Assembly: GCF_030503895.2 (NCBI RefSeq)
Contig: NZ_CP129970.2
Location: 3,829,001 to 3,893,000, forward strand
Direction: 5' to 3'
DNA: 64,000 nucleotides
Source of the DNA: Marivirga arenosa
Lineage (GTDB): Bacteria > Bacteroidota > Bacteroidia > Cytophagales > Cyclobacteriaceae
Shown: piece after piece, positions 25,321 through 34,206 of the stretch
How positions within the stretch are numbered: the first letter of the stretch is position 1
Layout: every line of letters starts with the position of its first letter
Position numbers and translations under genes: made by a program
The notes under the pieces: model-generated
Told to the model about the DNA's origin: nothing
The model's database searches: none
Seen by the model: the letters and a program-made list of their open reading frames with translations, nothing else

Positions 25321-25914
25321 TTAATTACAATACTTATTATATAAATCCTCTGCGCCATCATACCCTATATTTTTTGCCATTTGAATATCATTACATCCAC
25401 CAGACTGATTTAAATGAATCTTCAAAGCCCCTCTATATAAATACGCTTCGGCATTTTTGTTATCATTGTTAATAGCAATATCATAATACTCCATTGCATT
25501 TTCTACCTTTCCAGACTTATGATAGGCTCTGGCAAGTAATGTTGCCGCTTGAGATGAGTTAGTATTGAGTTTATATGCTTTTTCAAACTGAAAAGCAGCA
25601 TTCTCAAAATCTTTTTGTCGATAATAATCCTTCCCCAAACTCAAGTAGGCATTTTCATTTCTAGGATTTATATCGATAACTTTTTTATAATCCACTATTG
25701 CTTTCTGGAACTCACCTAATTCCTCATATGCTCGCCCTCTATTATAAGTAGCAATTTCATGCGAAGGCTTCATTTCTAAATGCTCATTATAAAACTTAAT
25801 CGCTTTCTTATATTCACCTGAATTATAAAACGAATTTGCTTTTTCTAGAGCATCTTGATCTTTACAAGAAGTGAAAATTAAAAGGAATAATAATATGAAA
25901 GATAAATTCTTCAT
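25321..25914 (-). CDS. TPR-repeat lipoprotein
   Basis: A 197-residue lipoprotein (signal ending FTSC, Cys17) with four tetratricopeptide repeats between about residues 22 and 165 (ANSFYNSGEYKKAIKFYNEHL, then three more). TPRs bind other proteins. A short Cys-containing tail follows (GGCNDIQMAKNIGYDGAEDLYNKYC) of the type seen in Bacteroidota TPR proteins related to NlpI-like families. Single gene ending at a strong terminator. Partner unknown. Confidence 0.88.
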   Translation of the reverse strand: MKNLSFILLFLLIFTSCKDQDALEKANSFYNSGEYKKAIKFYNEHLEMKPSHEIATYNRGRAYEELGEFQKAIVDYKKVIDINPRNENAYLSLGKDYYRQKDFENAAFQFEKAYKLNTNSSQAATLLARAYHKSGKVENAMEYYDIAINNDNKNAEAYLYRGALKIHLNQSGGCNDIQMAKNIGYDGAEDLYNKYCN

Positions 25915-25993
25915 TATATGATTTAAAATTTTAAAACTGCGAAATTAATTGAAATGAATGGAATATCTAAGAAATGAGCAATTAGTTATGATG

Positions 25994-26845
25994 TCAATTG
26001 CTCATATCGAAATTTATAGGATATTTTATTTTCCTAAAGGATGTGATTTCTAGACCTCCTGAACCCACATAAAGCTCAGCATTAATTTTTAAAGGTATCT
26101 TATTTTTATCTGCAGAAAACCAACCTAATATTGAGTTCTCCCCATCGAATATTTTAGTCTCTGGCATTACAGGAGTTACTTTATGTGCTCTAACTTTCCC
26201 AATGGGTAATTCAATGGTTTCATCTCCTAAATAAACAATCTCTAAGTTGTAAAAAGTATCCTCAAAAAAAGCAGGAATGGTAATGGTATCATTAGGCATT
26301 AATGTATCAAAATTGACAGCTCTAAAGTAGGCGAAACCACTGATTAAATCTCTTATTTGAGGAGGAAATTGATAGTACTCAGGCTCTTTAAAAGCTGAAT
26401 CTTTCCTACCCATACTTTTAATTTCTAACATCTGAGAATTATGGTCATATTTTACCACTTCATTTTTTCTATACTTACCTTCTTTTATATTTCGATAAGC
26501 CATGTGTGGTACTAATGAAGCGGTATCTATGTAACCTCCCCAATGATCATCAATCTTCGCTACCCAATCTACCATACCTGTAGTTTTGGCTCTAACATCA
26601 ACTTTGTATGCCGCTCTATTATTTATTTTATATGGGTTTTTATGAACTTTAAGTTGGCCCTTACCTACAGTAAAAAAACTATAATAGATTTTATATTCAA
26701 TTTCCTCTCCAGGCTCAAAAGGAATATCCTTTATAACTGGAAAATCCTCTGTTGGAATTTCTGTAAATAGGTCTTCATATCCTTTTTGACTGAAAACAGA
26801 AAACACTATAAAGTTTACAAAGCAAAATAAAATCAACTTCTTCAT
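25994..26845 (-). CDS. DUF3108-family exported protein
   Basis: A 283-residue protein with a signal peptide (cleavage near FSQ, residue 19) and the DUF3108 pattern: FEPGEEIEYKIYYSFFTVGKGQL near the start, IDDHWGGYIDT, then the ending GLEITSFRKIKYP. DUF3108 proteins are periplasmic or outer-membrane associated, rich in beta strands, and of unknown function. It lies 43 bp downstream of dapD on the same strand, so it may be read through from it. Confidence 0.88.
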   Translation of the reverse strand: MKKLILFCFVNFIVFSVFSQKGYEDLFTEIPTEDFPVIKDIPFEPGEEIEYKIYYSFFTVGKGQLKVHKNPYKINNRAAYKVDVRAKTTGMVDWVAKIDDHWGGYIDTASLVPHMAYRNIKEGKYRKNEVVKYDHNSQMLEIKSMGRKDSAFKEPEYYQFPPQIRDLISGFAYFRAVNFDTLMPNDTITIPAFFEDTFYNLEIVYLGDETIELPIGKVRAHKVTPVMPETKIFDGENSILGWFSADKNKIPLKINAELYVGSGGLEITSFRKIKYPINFDMSN

Positions 26846-26888
26846 ATAAACACCTACTCAAATAAAATGCCAAATGTAAAACTAACGA

Positions 26889-27704
26889 TTAAACAGCTAC
26901 ATTATTTTCTCTTAATGCCGCATTCAAAGAGGTCTTCTTATCAGTGCTTTCTTTTCTTTGTCCAATTATTAAAGCACAAGGAACTTGGTATTCTCCAGCT
27001 GGAAATTTCTTAGTAAAAGAGCCCGGAATTACCACGGATCTCTCTGGAACATATCCAGTATATTCAACTGGTTTATCTCCGGTAACGTCAATGATTTTTG
27101 AGCTAGCAGTTAAGGTAACATTAGCTCCAAGCACTGCTTCTTTTCCGATTCTAACCCCTTCAACAATTATACATCTTGAACCGATAAAAGCATTGTCTTC
27201 TACTATAACAGGAGCTGCTTGAACAGGTTCCAAAACCCCACCTATTCCTACACCACCACTGAGGTGAACGTTTTTACCAATTTGAGCACAACTTCCAACA
27301 GTTGCCCAAGTATCTACCATTGTTCCGCTATCAACATACGCTCCAATATTTACATAAGATGGCATCATCACAACCCCTTCATTTACAAAAGAACCATAAC
27401 GAGCAATAGCATGTGGCACTACCCTTACGCCTAATTTTTCATAGCCTTTTTTAAGTTTTATTTTATCATGGAATTCGAAAGGCCCAACATTTATAGATTG
27501 CATTTTTTGAAGAGGGAAGTATAAGATAACTGCTTTTTTAACCCACTCATTTACTGTCCAATTACCATTGCCATCAGGTTCAGCAACTCTGATTTTTCCA
27601 TGGTCTAATTCTTCTACTATTGTCTTAACTGCAATTTGTGTGTCCTTATCTTTTAACAACTCCCTGTTGTCCCATGCCTTTTCTATAAATTCTTTAAATT
27701 CCAT
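26889..27704 (-). CDS. dapD: 2,3,4,5-tetrahydropyridine-2,6-dicarboxylate N-succinyltransferase
   Basis: A full-length 271-residue DapD. It succinylates tetrahydrodipicolinate with succinyl-CoA in lysine and meso-diaminopimelate synthesis in the cytoplasm. The left-handed beta-helix is visible as hexapeptide repeats from about residue 105 to 215 (VNIGAYVDSGTMVDTWATVGSCAQIGKNVHLSGGVGIGG), followed by the C-terminal strand region (VVIPGSFTKKFPAGEYQVPCALIIGQR). It is transcribed divergently from the glycosyltransferase gene only 22 bp away, so their promoters must overlap each other's coding starts. Confidence 0.97.
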   Translation of the reverse strand: MEFKEFIEKAWDNRELLKDKDTQIAVKTIVEELDHGKIRVAEPDGNGNWTVNEWVKKAVILYFPLQKMQSINVGPFEFHDKIKLKKGYEKLGVRVVPHAIARYGSFVNEGVVMMPSYVNIGAYVDSGTMVDTWATVGSCAQIGKNVHLSGGVGIGGVLEPVQAAPVIVEDNAFIGSRCIIVEGVRIGKEAVLGANVTLTASSKIIDVTGDKPVEYTGYVPERSVVIPGSFTKKFPAGEYQVPCALIIGQRKESTDKKTSLNAALRENNVAV

Positions 27705-27726
27705 TTTCTGTTTATATCTTTAATCT

Positions 27727-28857
27727 GTGGATGATAAAATAAAAATACTTATTGTTTCAGTTTTAAAACCGGCTGATGATGTTCGCTCTTATCATAAGAT
27801 TGGAAAATCACTTGCGCAAACAAATAAATATGAAGTAAATATCATAGGCTTTGATTCAAAAATGAAAGCTAAAGAGAAAAATATTTCACTTCATCCAATA
27901 TTTAAATTCAAAAGAAATTCAATTTCAAGACTTTTTGCTCCTATAAAAGTCCTTAGAAAATACATTGAATTAAAACCTAAACTCATAATCGTTAACACAC
28001 CTGAATTACTGCCAGTTATGATGATTATCAAAATATTATTTGGCACTAAAATTATATATGATGTACAAGAGAATTATCAATTAAATGTGAAATATAGTAC
28101 TCTATACTCTGCAATAAAAAAACGGCTAATTAGTACCTATTTATCAACTATAGAAAATCTTAGTAAATACTTCACTAGCGGCTATCTATTGGCAGAAGAG
28201 GTATATGAAAAGCAATTAGAATTTATTGACAATCAAAACTATATCACAGTTTTAAACAAAAGCATATTACCTGTTAAATCTGAATACAAGCCAATACATA
28301 TCATTCCAAACCATCCTATTAATTTAGTAATTTCAGGTACACTTGGTAGAGAATATGGTACATTAGAAGGTATAGAGTATTGTAAATACCTCAATAAAAA
28401 CAGTTACAATGTCACTTTAGATATTATTGGATATTCTGCTGACAATCAATATCTTGAAAAGATTCAAAATTCAATTAAAAACCTAAGCTTCATAAATGAC
28501 AGAATAGAAAATAAACCAATACCTCAACAAGATATAATTGAAGTAATCAAGAAAGCGGATATGGCCCTGCTTCCCTACCAACTAAACCCAAATCTAAAGG
28601 ATAGATTCCCTACAAAGATATATGATTGCATAGCATTAGGAATACCTATGATTATACCTAAGAATGCAAATTGGGCTAATTTCCTCTCTAAATATCCTGC
28701 TTCAGTTTCTATTGATTTTAACTCACCAACTAAAAATGAGCTAAAGGATCAATTAGATAGGAAAAGCTTTTACGTACAAGCTCCAGGAAAAGAAATAGAA
28801 TGGGTAATTGAAGAAAAGAAATTAGTGAACTTCATTGAAAAAATATTAACTAAATAA
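27727..28857 (+). CDS. Glycosyltransferase, GT4-like
   Basis: A 376-residue GT-B fold glycosyltransferase of the group 1 (GT4) type. The N-terminal Rossmann domain opens with KILIVSVLKPADDVRSYHKIGKSLAQ and contains KIIYDVQENY; the C-terminal domain contains LVISGTLGREYGTLEGIEY and the donor-binding stretch ADMALLPYQLNPNLKDRFPTKIYDCIALGIPMI. It should transfer a sugar from a nucleotide-sugar donor to surface polysaccharide or lipid. The start is GTG; no in-frame ATG lies near. It stands alone, not in a polysaccharide cluster. Confidence 0.9.
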   Translation: MDDKIKILIVSVLKPADDVRSYHKIGKSLAQTNKYEVNIIGFDSKMKAKEKNISLHPIFKFKRNSISRLFAPIKVLRKYIELKPKLIIVNTPELLPVMMIIKILFGTKIIYDVQENYQLNVKYSTLYSAIKKRLISTYLSTIENLSKYFTSGYLLAEEVYEKQLEFIDNQNYITVLNKSILPVKSEYKPIHIIPNHPINLVISGTLGREYGTLEGIEYCKYLNKNSYNVTLDIIGYSADNQYLEKIQNSIKNLSFINDRIENKPIPQQDIIEVIKKADMALLPYQLNPNLKDRFPTKIYDCIALGIPMIIPKNANWANFLSKYPASVSIDFNSPTKNELKDQLDRKSFYVQAPGKEIEWVIEEKKLVNFIEKILTK

Positions 28858-28861
28858 TTTT

Positions 28862-28875
28862 TTAGATAAATCTAA
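28862..28875. promoter_or_regulatory. Candidate DtxR/TroR operator, distal site
   Basis: TTAGATAAATCTAA, with extended arms TTTAGAT/ATCTAAA around AA. It has the TTAG-N6-CTAA symmetry of DtxR-family operators and lies 112 bases before the regulator gene. It matches the proximal site in 11 of 14 positions. Confidence 0.45.
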
Positions 28876-28938
28876 ATACTGTTAGAATCACCCTTGATTC
28901 CTTTAAAAACGAATGTTATAAATTTATATAAAATATTT

Positions 28939-28952
28939 TTAGATTACCCTAA
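28939..28952. promoter_or_regulatory. Candidate DtxR/TroR operator, proximal site, with promoter
   Basis: TTAGATTACCCTAA, again TTAG-N6-CTAA. It ends eight bases before a TACCTTGC sequence (28961-28968) that resembles the -7 box, so a bound repressor would cover the promoter of the metal operon. Confidence 0.45.
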
Positions 28953-28987
28953 TTTTATTTTACCTTGCATGAAATTGTAGCTAATAA

Positions 28988-29650
28988 ATGAAGAAATTAA
29001 GTTTTGCTGAAGAGAACTACCTAAAAGCTGTATACCACCTTTCTAATGCTGGTGAGCAAGATGTAACCACTAATGCGATTGCTGAAGAAATGGAAACAAA
29101 AGCTGCCTCCGTTTCTGACATGTTGAGAAGACTGTCAGAAAAAGAAATGGTAGTCTACCGAAAATATCAGGGAGTAAAAATATCAGAAAAAGGTAAAACT
29201 GCCGCGTTACAAGTAATACGAAAACATAGACTTTGGGAAGTATTTTTAGTAGAAAAATTGAAGTTCAATTGGGACCAAGTCCATGAAATTGCAGAGCAAT
29301 TAGAGCACATAAAATCCCCCCTACTCATCCAAAGATTAGATGAATTTTTGGGTCATCCAAAGTTCGATCCACACGGAGATCCTATTCCAGACGAAAATGG
29401 ATTATTCAAAGAAAAGCCTCAAGTACCACTTGCAGAAGTTGAGATCTCTGGTGATGGAATTGTAGTAGCCGTGAAAGATACAAATTCAATGTTTTTACAA
29501 CATCTTGATCGTATAGGGATTTACTTAGGGGCGAAAACTAAAGTCACTGAAAAAGTTGAGTTCGATGGCTCTATGGAAATTCTAGTTGACGGAAAAAATA
29601 AATTATTCATCAGTAAAGAAGTTGCAGAAAATGTATTGGTCACTCACTAA
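28988..29650 (+). CDS. DtxR/TroR-family metal-dependent transcriptional regulator
   Basis: A 220-residue iron/manganese-dependent repressor. N-terminal winged helix (about 1-65; LSFAEENYLKAVYHLS, DMLRRLSEKEMVVY), dimerisation and metal-binding domain (about 66-140; HRLWEVFLVEKL and VHEIAEQLEHI supply the His/Glu ligands) and a C-terminal FeoA-like SH3 domain (about 145-220). It is first in a seven-gene metal-transport operon and should repress it when Mn(II) or Fe(II) is plentiful. The substrate-binding protein gene begins inside its last 20 bases. Confidence 0.95.
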   Translation: MKKLSFAEENYLKAVYHLSNAGEQDVTTNAIAEEMETKAASVSDMLRRLSEKEMVVYRKYQGVKISEKGKTAALQVIRKHRLWEVFLVEKLKFNWDQVHEIAEQLEHIKSPLLIQRLDEFLGHPKFDPHGDPIPDENGLFKEKPQVPLAEVEISGDGIVVAVKDTNSMFLQHLDRIGIYLGAKTKVTEKVEFDGSMEILVDGKNKLFISKEVAENVLVTH

Positions 29651-30572
29651 ATATTCACTCATAATTTCATTTATATTTTTGACCTTTTCTTGCAGTCAGC
29701 CTAGCGAGAAAAACGAGCAAACTTACATCGTTTGTACAACCGGAATGATTAAGGATGCAGCCGAAAATATAATAGGTGACAAAGCAAAAATAGAAGCTTT
29801 AATGGGACCCGGTGTAGACCCTCATTTATATAAAGCTACACAAGGTGATTTGAAAAAATTACAGGCCGCTGATATCATCATTTATAACGGACTTTTCCTG
29901 GAAGGCAAAATGGGGGAAATCTTAGAAAAGTTAAAAAATAGAAAAACTGTAATTGCCATGGCTGAGTTGTTAAATAAAGAATCATTTATTAACAACACTG
30001 AGTTCCAAGGAGCATACGATCCGCATATATGGTTTGATGTTAATTTATGGAAAAAGGCCTCTACCCTCTTGAGTGAAAAATTGATTCAATATGACAGTAG
30101 TAATCAAAATTATTACCAGAAAAATACCGACCAATATATTCACTCTTTGGACAGTTTAAATGAAGCTGTTTCTCAAAAACTTCAAGAAATACCTGATAGT
30201 AAAAGAGTATTAGTAACCGCTCATGATGCATTCGCTTATTTTGGGCGCGCTTATAACATTGAGGTGCGTGGCCTTCAGGGTATATCAACTTTATCTGAAT
30301 TTGGCCTTAGAGATGTTAGTAATTTAGTAGAGTTCATAACCGAAAATGAAATCCCAGCCATATTTACAGAAACCTCTGTTTCTGAAAAAGCTATAAAAGC
30401 AGTGCTGGAAGGCTGCAAAAGTAAAGGACATGATGTAGTGATTGGCGGCAGTTTATACTCTGATGCTATGGGAGAAGAAGGAACATTTGAAGGCACTTAT
30501 TTAGGAATGGTTCATTCCAATGTTGAAAAAATAGTTGAAGGATTATCCAGAATCTCAAAAGAAAGCAAATAA
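29631..30572 (+). CDS. TroA-like metal ABC transporter substrate-binding lipoprotein
   Basis: A cluster A-1 (ZnuA/TroA/PsaA) binding protein of about 313 residues. The ATG at 29631 gives a clean lipoprotein signal (MYWSLTKYSLIIS, ending FSCS); a longer frame from 29586 would spoil it. Metal ligands are visible in GVDPHLY, YDPHIWFD, TAHDAFAYFGRAY and YSDAMG, i.e. the His-His-His-Asp set of TroA. There is no long His-rich loop as in zinc-specific ZnuA, so Mn or Fe is at least as likely as Zn. Overlaps the regulator gene by 20 bases and the ATPase gene by one base. Confidence 0.95.
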   Translation: MYWSLTKYSLIISFIFLTFSCSQPSEKNEQTYIVCTTGMIKDAAENIIGDKAKIEALMGPGVDPHLYKATQGDLKKLQAADIIIYNGLFLEGKMGEILEKLKNRKTVIAMAELLNKESFINNTEFQGAYDPHIWFDVNLWKKASTLLSEKLIQYDSSNQNYYQKNTDQYIHSLDSLNEAVSQKLQEIPDSKRVLVTAHDAFAYFGRAYNIEVRGLQGISTLSEFGLRDVSNLVEFITENEIPAIFTETSVSEKAIKAVLEGCKSKGHDVVIGGSLYSDAMGEEGTFEGTYLGMVHSNVEKIVEGLSRISKESK

Positions 30573-31357
30573 TGATCAGACAAGTTGATAATCCAATAAT
30601 TGAAATACATGATCTTTCAGTGGCATATGAGCGAAAGCCTGTTTTGTGGGATGTAGACCTAAGTTTGCCTGAAGGTCAACTCATAGGGATCATTGGACCT
30701 AATGGAGCGGGTAAATCTACCTTATTAAAAGCCATTATGGGTTTACTGCCACTCAATAGTGGCTACATCCAAATAAATGGTAAGCCTTTGGAGGAAATGC
30801 GCCACAAGATTAGCTATGTACCTCAAAGGGAAAGCGTAGACTGGGATTTCCCAACTTCTGTTTATGAGGTTGTAATGATGGGAAGATATGGGCAACTAGG
30901 CTTATTCAACAGACCCAAAAAAGCAGATAAAGAAATTGTGATGGATAGCTTGAGAAAAGTAGGGATGGATGGATTTAAAGATCGTCAAATATCTCAGTTA
31001 TCAGGCGGACAGCAGCAAAGAGTATTTCTTGCAAGAGCACTAGCTCAGCAAGCTGATATATATTTTATGGATGAGCCTTTTGCGGGTGTAGATGCTGCAA
31101 CAGAAAAAGCTATCATTGAATTGCTAGGTGAAATGTCTGCTCAAAACAAAACTGTTATTGTAGTTCATCATGACCTTCAATCCGTTGCTAAATACTTTGA
31201 TTGGATTATCTTATTAAACATGAGGTTGGTGGCTTCAGGGAAGATTAACGAAGCATTTACTCCCGAATTACTACAAGAGACCTATGGTGGAAAATTAACC
31301 CTACTCACTGAAATCAGTGATTTGATACAAAAACACAGATTTCCAAACAGAGAATAA
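30572..31357 (+). CDS. Metal ABC transporter ATP-binding protein (TroB/ZnuC-like)
   Basis: A 261-residue ABC ATPase with Walker A (GPNGAGKST), Q-loop (YVPQRESVDWDFP, characteristic of the metal-chelate/Mn-Zn group), signature LSGGQQQR, Walker B (IYFMDEPFAG) and His switch (VVHHDL). It powers import of the metal delivered by the TroA-like protein. TAATG overlap with the previous gene and a one-base gap to the permease gene show tight translational coupling. Confidence 0.96.
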   Translation: MIRQVDNPIIEIHDLSVAYERKPVLWDVDLSLPEGQLIGIIGPNGAGKSTLLKAIMGLLPLNSGYIQINGKPLEEMRHKISYVPQRESVDWDFPTSVYEVVMMGRYGQLGLFNRPKKADKEIVMDSLRKVGMDGFKDRQISQLSGGQQQRVFLARALAQQADIYFMDEPFAGVDAATEKAIIELLGEMSAQNKTVIVVHHDLQSVAKYFDWIILLNMRLVASGKINEAFTPELLQETYGGKLTLLTEISDLIQKHRFPNRE

Positions 31358-31358
31358 T

Positions 31359-32651
31359 ATGTGGGAGAACGCAATAAGCTTTTTTGAATTTAATGATGCT
31401 AACGTAATCTACGTATCATTAGGAACCATTATTTTAGGTGCAGCAGCTGCGATTGTAGGAGCATTTACTTTTTTTAGAAAGAAAGCTTTGATAGGAGATG
31501 CTATCGCACATTCTATTTTACCAGGTGTTTGTTTAGCTTTTATTTTGGGTGGCACTAAAAACTATTTATTACTTATAAGTGGAGCATTCTTAACCGGATG
31601 GTTATCCATTTTAGCTGTAGACCTAATTACTAAAAAATCAAAAATTAAAGAGGATACTGCTATAGGCTTAATCTTATCGGTTTTTTTCGGTGTCGGGATT
31701 ATGCTACTCACCTATATTCAGCAAAGTGGAAATGCCGCGCAAACTGGGTTAGATTCGTTTTTATTTGGTAAAGCTGCTAGTATGCTTGCGCAAGATGTTA
31801 TTGTTTTTTCTGCCATTAGCGTAGTATTGATATTAATGATTATTCTCTTTTATAAAGAATTAAAACTAATTACCTATGATAAAGAGTTCGCAAAATCTAT
31901 AGGGCTACCCGTGAAATGGATTGAGTTTTTATTAAGCTCATTAACCGTATTGGCTGTAGTGACAGGAATCCAAGCAGTTGGCGTGGTATTAATGGCAGCA
32001 TTACTGATTACACCAACAGCGGCTGCTAAATATTGGTCTGGCAGTTTATCCTTAATCATGATATTAGCGGCTATAATTGGAGGTTTCTCAGGTGTATCTG
32101 GTGCTTTTATTAGCTATATAGCCCCTAATATGCCAACTGGCCCATGGGTAGTAATGGTATTGTCCATTAGTGCTATAATATCAATAATGTTTGCTCCTAA
32201 AAAAGGCTACATCTCCAGACTTTGGCAGCAGACTAAAAACAGAAGGCAAATTCAAGATGAAAATATTTTAAAAGCATTTCATCAAATTGCGGAAAAGGAA
32301 GAATCTTTTGGCGAACCAAAATCAATTGAAAAGTTAAGAGAGAAAAGATATTACGCAATCAAATTAATGAAAAGAATTCTGGCTCGCTTAAAAAGACAAG
32401 GCTATTTAAACAAAACCTCAAAAGGTTACTATCTATCTGATTACGGCCAAAGAAAGGCTGCCAGATTAGTAAAGCTTCACAGGCTATGGGAATTATATTT
32501 AACTGAATATTTGAGAATTGCACCTGATCATGTACATGAAGATGCAGACACCATAGAACATCTAATTACACCAGAATTAGAAAAAAGATTAGAAGAAAAA
32601 TTAGGGTATCCTGAGGTTGACCCTCATAATTCGAAAATACCATACAATTAA
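31359..32651 (+). CDS. Metal ABC transporter permease fused to a DtxR-like C-terminal domain
   Basis: 430 residues. Residues 1 to about 278 form an ABC-3 family permease with eight or so membrane helices (KKALIGDAIAHSILPG near 45; VGVVLMAALLITPTAAAKYW near 210). Residues about 290-430 are soluble and resemble the regulator encoded three genes upstream: a winged-helix-like part (MKRILARLKRQGYLNKTSKGYYLSDYG) and a metal-site part (HRLWELYLTEYL, DHVHEDADTIEH, GYPEVDPHNSKIP), with the His and Glu ligands kept. There is no FeoA-like domain. The tail may sense cytoplasmic metal and gate the transporter; that is inference. Confidence 0.94.
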   Translation: MWENAISFFEFNDANVIYVSLGTIILGAAAAIVGAFTFFRKKALIGDAIAHSILPGVCLAFILGGTKNYLLLISGAFLTGWLSILAVDLITKKSKIKEDTAIGLILSVFFGVGIMLLTYIQQSGNAAQTGLDSFLFGKAASMLAQDVIVFSAISVVLILMIILFYKELKLITYDKEFAKSIGLPVKWIEFLLSSLTVLAVVTGIQAVGVVLMAALLITPTAAAKYWSGSLSLIMILAAIIGGFSGVSGAFISYIAPNMPTGPWVVMVLSISAIISIMFAPKKGYISRLWQQTKNRRQIQDENILKAFHQIAEKEESFGEPKSIEKLREKRYYAIKLMKRILARLKRQGYLNKTSKGYYLSDYGQRKAARLVKLHRLWELYLTEYLRIAPDHVHEDADTIEHLITPELEKRLEEKLGYPEVDPHNSKIPYN

Positions 32652-32718
32652 GGTTGGTTTTAAAACATTAAATTCGATCTATCGATTTAGTTATACATAA
32701 ATGATAATAATTAAAAAT

Positions 32719-33267
32719 ATGAATTACTTAAAAATTATACTTAGCATTTTAACAGTCTCTTTATTTCTTTCATGTGGCAGAAACCAAGAGACAGAACAAG
32801 CTTCATCAGATGAAAACCAAATGACTTCAAAAGAAATCATGCAGAAAGAAGCTGAAAAGAAAGAAAAGACTGAAGTGACTGAGGAAGAAGAGATCATTAA
32901 AATTGTAATCGAAGCTGATGACCAAATGCAATACAATTTGGATGAAATGACCGTTAAAGCAGGTTCAACAGTAGAGTTAACACTTAAGCATGTGGGGCAA
33001 TTACCTAAAGATCAAATGGGGCATAATTGGGTTTTATTAAAACCTGAAGCCAGCATCATGCAATTTAGCCAAAAAGCATCTTCTGCTAAAGATAATGATT
33101 ACATTCCTGAAAGCTTAGCCGATCAAGTAATCGCCAATACAAAAATGTTAGGCGGTGGTGAAGAAGCTACTATCACCTTTGAGGCTCCGGAAAAAGGAAC
33201 TTATGATTTTATCTGTTCCTTCCCAGGGCATGCCATGATTATGCAGGGTAAGTTTATAGTTGAATAA
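32719..33267 (+). CDS. Azurin (type 1 blue copper protein), lipoprotein
   Basis: About 182 residues. Lipoprotein signal ending LSCG, then a Glu/Lys-rich linker (to about residue 60), then a cupredoxin domain of the azurin type: the first copper His in DQMGHNW, and the Cys-His-Met set in CSFPGHAMIMQ with azurin spacing (Cys, +5 His, +9 Met). Azurins carry single electrons in the periplasm. I prefer the ATG at 32719 to the one at 32701 because it gives a better signal peptide. It lies between the two permease genes of the metal transporter, an unusual place. Confidence 0.93.
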   Translation: MNYLKIILSILTVSLFLSCGRNQETEQASSDENQMTSKEIMQKEAEKKEKTEVTEEEEIIKIVIEADDQMQYNLDEMTVKAGSTVELTLKHVGQLPKDQMGHNWVLLKPEASIMQFSQKASSAKDNDYIPESLADQVIANTKMLGGGEEATITFEAPEKGTYDFICSFPGHAMIMQGKFIVE

Positions 33268-33304
33268 ATTATAGGACTCCAAATAGCCATTATAAACTGA
33301 ATAA

Positions 33305-34186
33305 ATGTCTGATTTTTATATCATATTAACAGGTACATTAGTAGCCATAGCTTGCGGAATACTAGGTTGCTTTCTTATATTAAGAAAAATGGCCATGGTA
33401 GGTGATGCTATTTCTCATGCAATTTTACCAGGTATTGTATTGGCTTTTTTATGGTCTGGAAGTAGAGACTCAGTTACCATGCTTCTGGGAGCTGGGACTC
33501 TGGGTGTCCTTACAACTATTTTGATAGAATTCCTACATAAAAAAGGAAAGCTGCAAACGGATGCTTCTATTGGGGTCACTTTCACATGGTTATTTGCGAT
33601 TGGCGTAATTTTAATTTCAGCCTTTACAGGCCAAGTTGATTTAGATCAGGAATGTGTTTTATATGGTGAAATTGCCTATGTTCCGCTTGATACTATTATA
33701 TTAGCTTCTGGTCGAGATATAGGACCAGAGGCTATTTATTTAATTGGGACTGTACTATTATTTGTCATTCTATTTGTAACAATAGGCTATAAACAGTTAA
33801 AAATCACCTCATTTGATCCTGAATATGCTGTGGCATTAGGGATATCCGCAACGCTTTGGAATTATTTATTGATGGCTTTTGTATCTTTCACTACGGTAGC
33901 TTCTTTTGAATCAGTGGGTGCTATACTTGTGGTTGCCTTTTTAATTGCTCCTGCTGCTACTGCTTATCTGATCAGTAAAAGGTTGAAAACTATGATTTGG
34001 TTAACCTGTCTTATTGGTTTTTTAAGTGCTTTTTTCGGATATTACCTGGCTGTTGCGCTAAATGCTTCAATTGCAGGATCGATGGCTACAGTTTGTGGAA
34101 TTATTTTTGGGATAGTTTTTGTTTATATAAGGATTCAAAGTAAGAAAGTCACAAAAGTTACAAACTTTGAGTCGATTCAAGTTTAA
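33305..34186 (+). CDS. Second metal ABC transporter permease (TroD-like)
   Basis: A 293-residue ABC-3 permease, paralogous to the N-terminal part of the fused permease upstream (compare LRKMAMVGDAISHAILPGIVLAF with its FRKKALIGDAIAHSILPGVCLAF). Eight or nine membrane helices, with the conserved SFESVGAILVVAFLIAPAATAYL segment. tro-type transporters use two different permeases, so this is probably the partner of the fused one. No C-terminal sensing domain. Gaps of 37 bp before and 20 bp after keep it in the operon. Confidence 0.95.
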   Translation: MSDFYIILTGTLVAIACGILGCFLILRKMAMVGDAISHAILPGIVLAFLWSGSRDSVTMLLGAGTLGVLTTILIEFLHKKGKLQTDASIGVTFTWLFAIGVILISAFTGQVDLDQECVLYGEIAYVPLDTIILASGRDIGPEAIYLIGTVLLFVILFVTIGYKQLKITSFDPEYAVALGISATLWNYLLMAFVSFTTVASFESVGAILVVAFLIAPAATAYLISKRLKTMIWLTCLIGFLSAFFGYYLAVALNASIAGSMATVCGIIFGIVFVYIRIQSKKVTKVTNFESIQV

Positions 34187-34191
34187 CTTTG
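34184..34191 (+). promoter_or_regulatory. Possible -7 box before the thioredoxin-like gene
   Basis: TAACTTTG fits TAnnTTTG and overlaps the stop codon of the permease gene, 15 bases before the preferred ATG. It could give the last gene of the operon its own transcript; no properly spaced -33 element is seen. Confidence 0.35.
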
Positions 34192-34206
34192 CTTAAATAC
34201 AATTTT

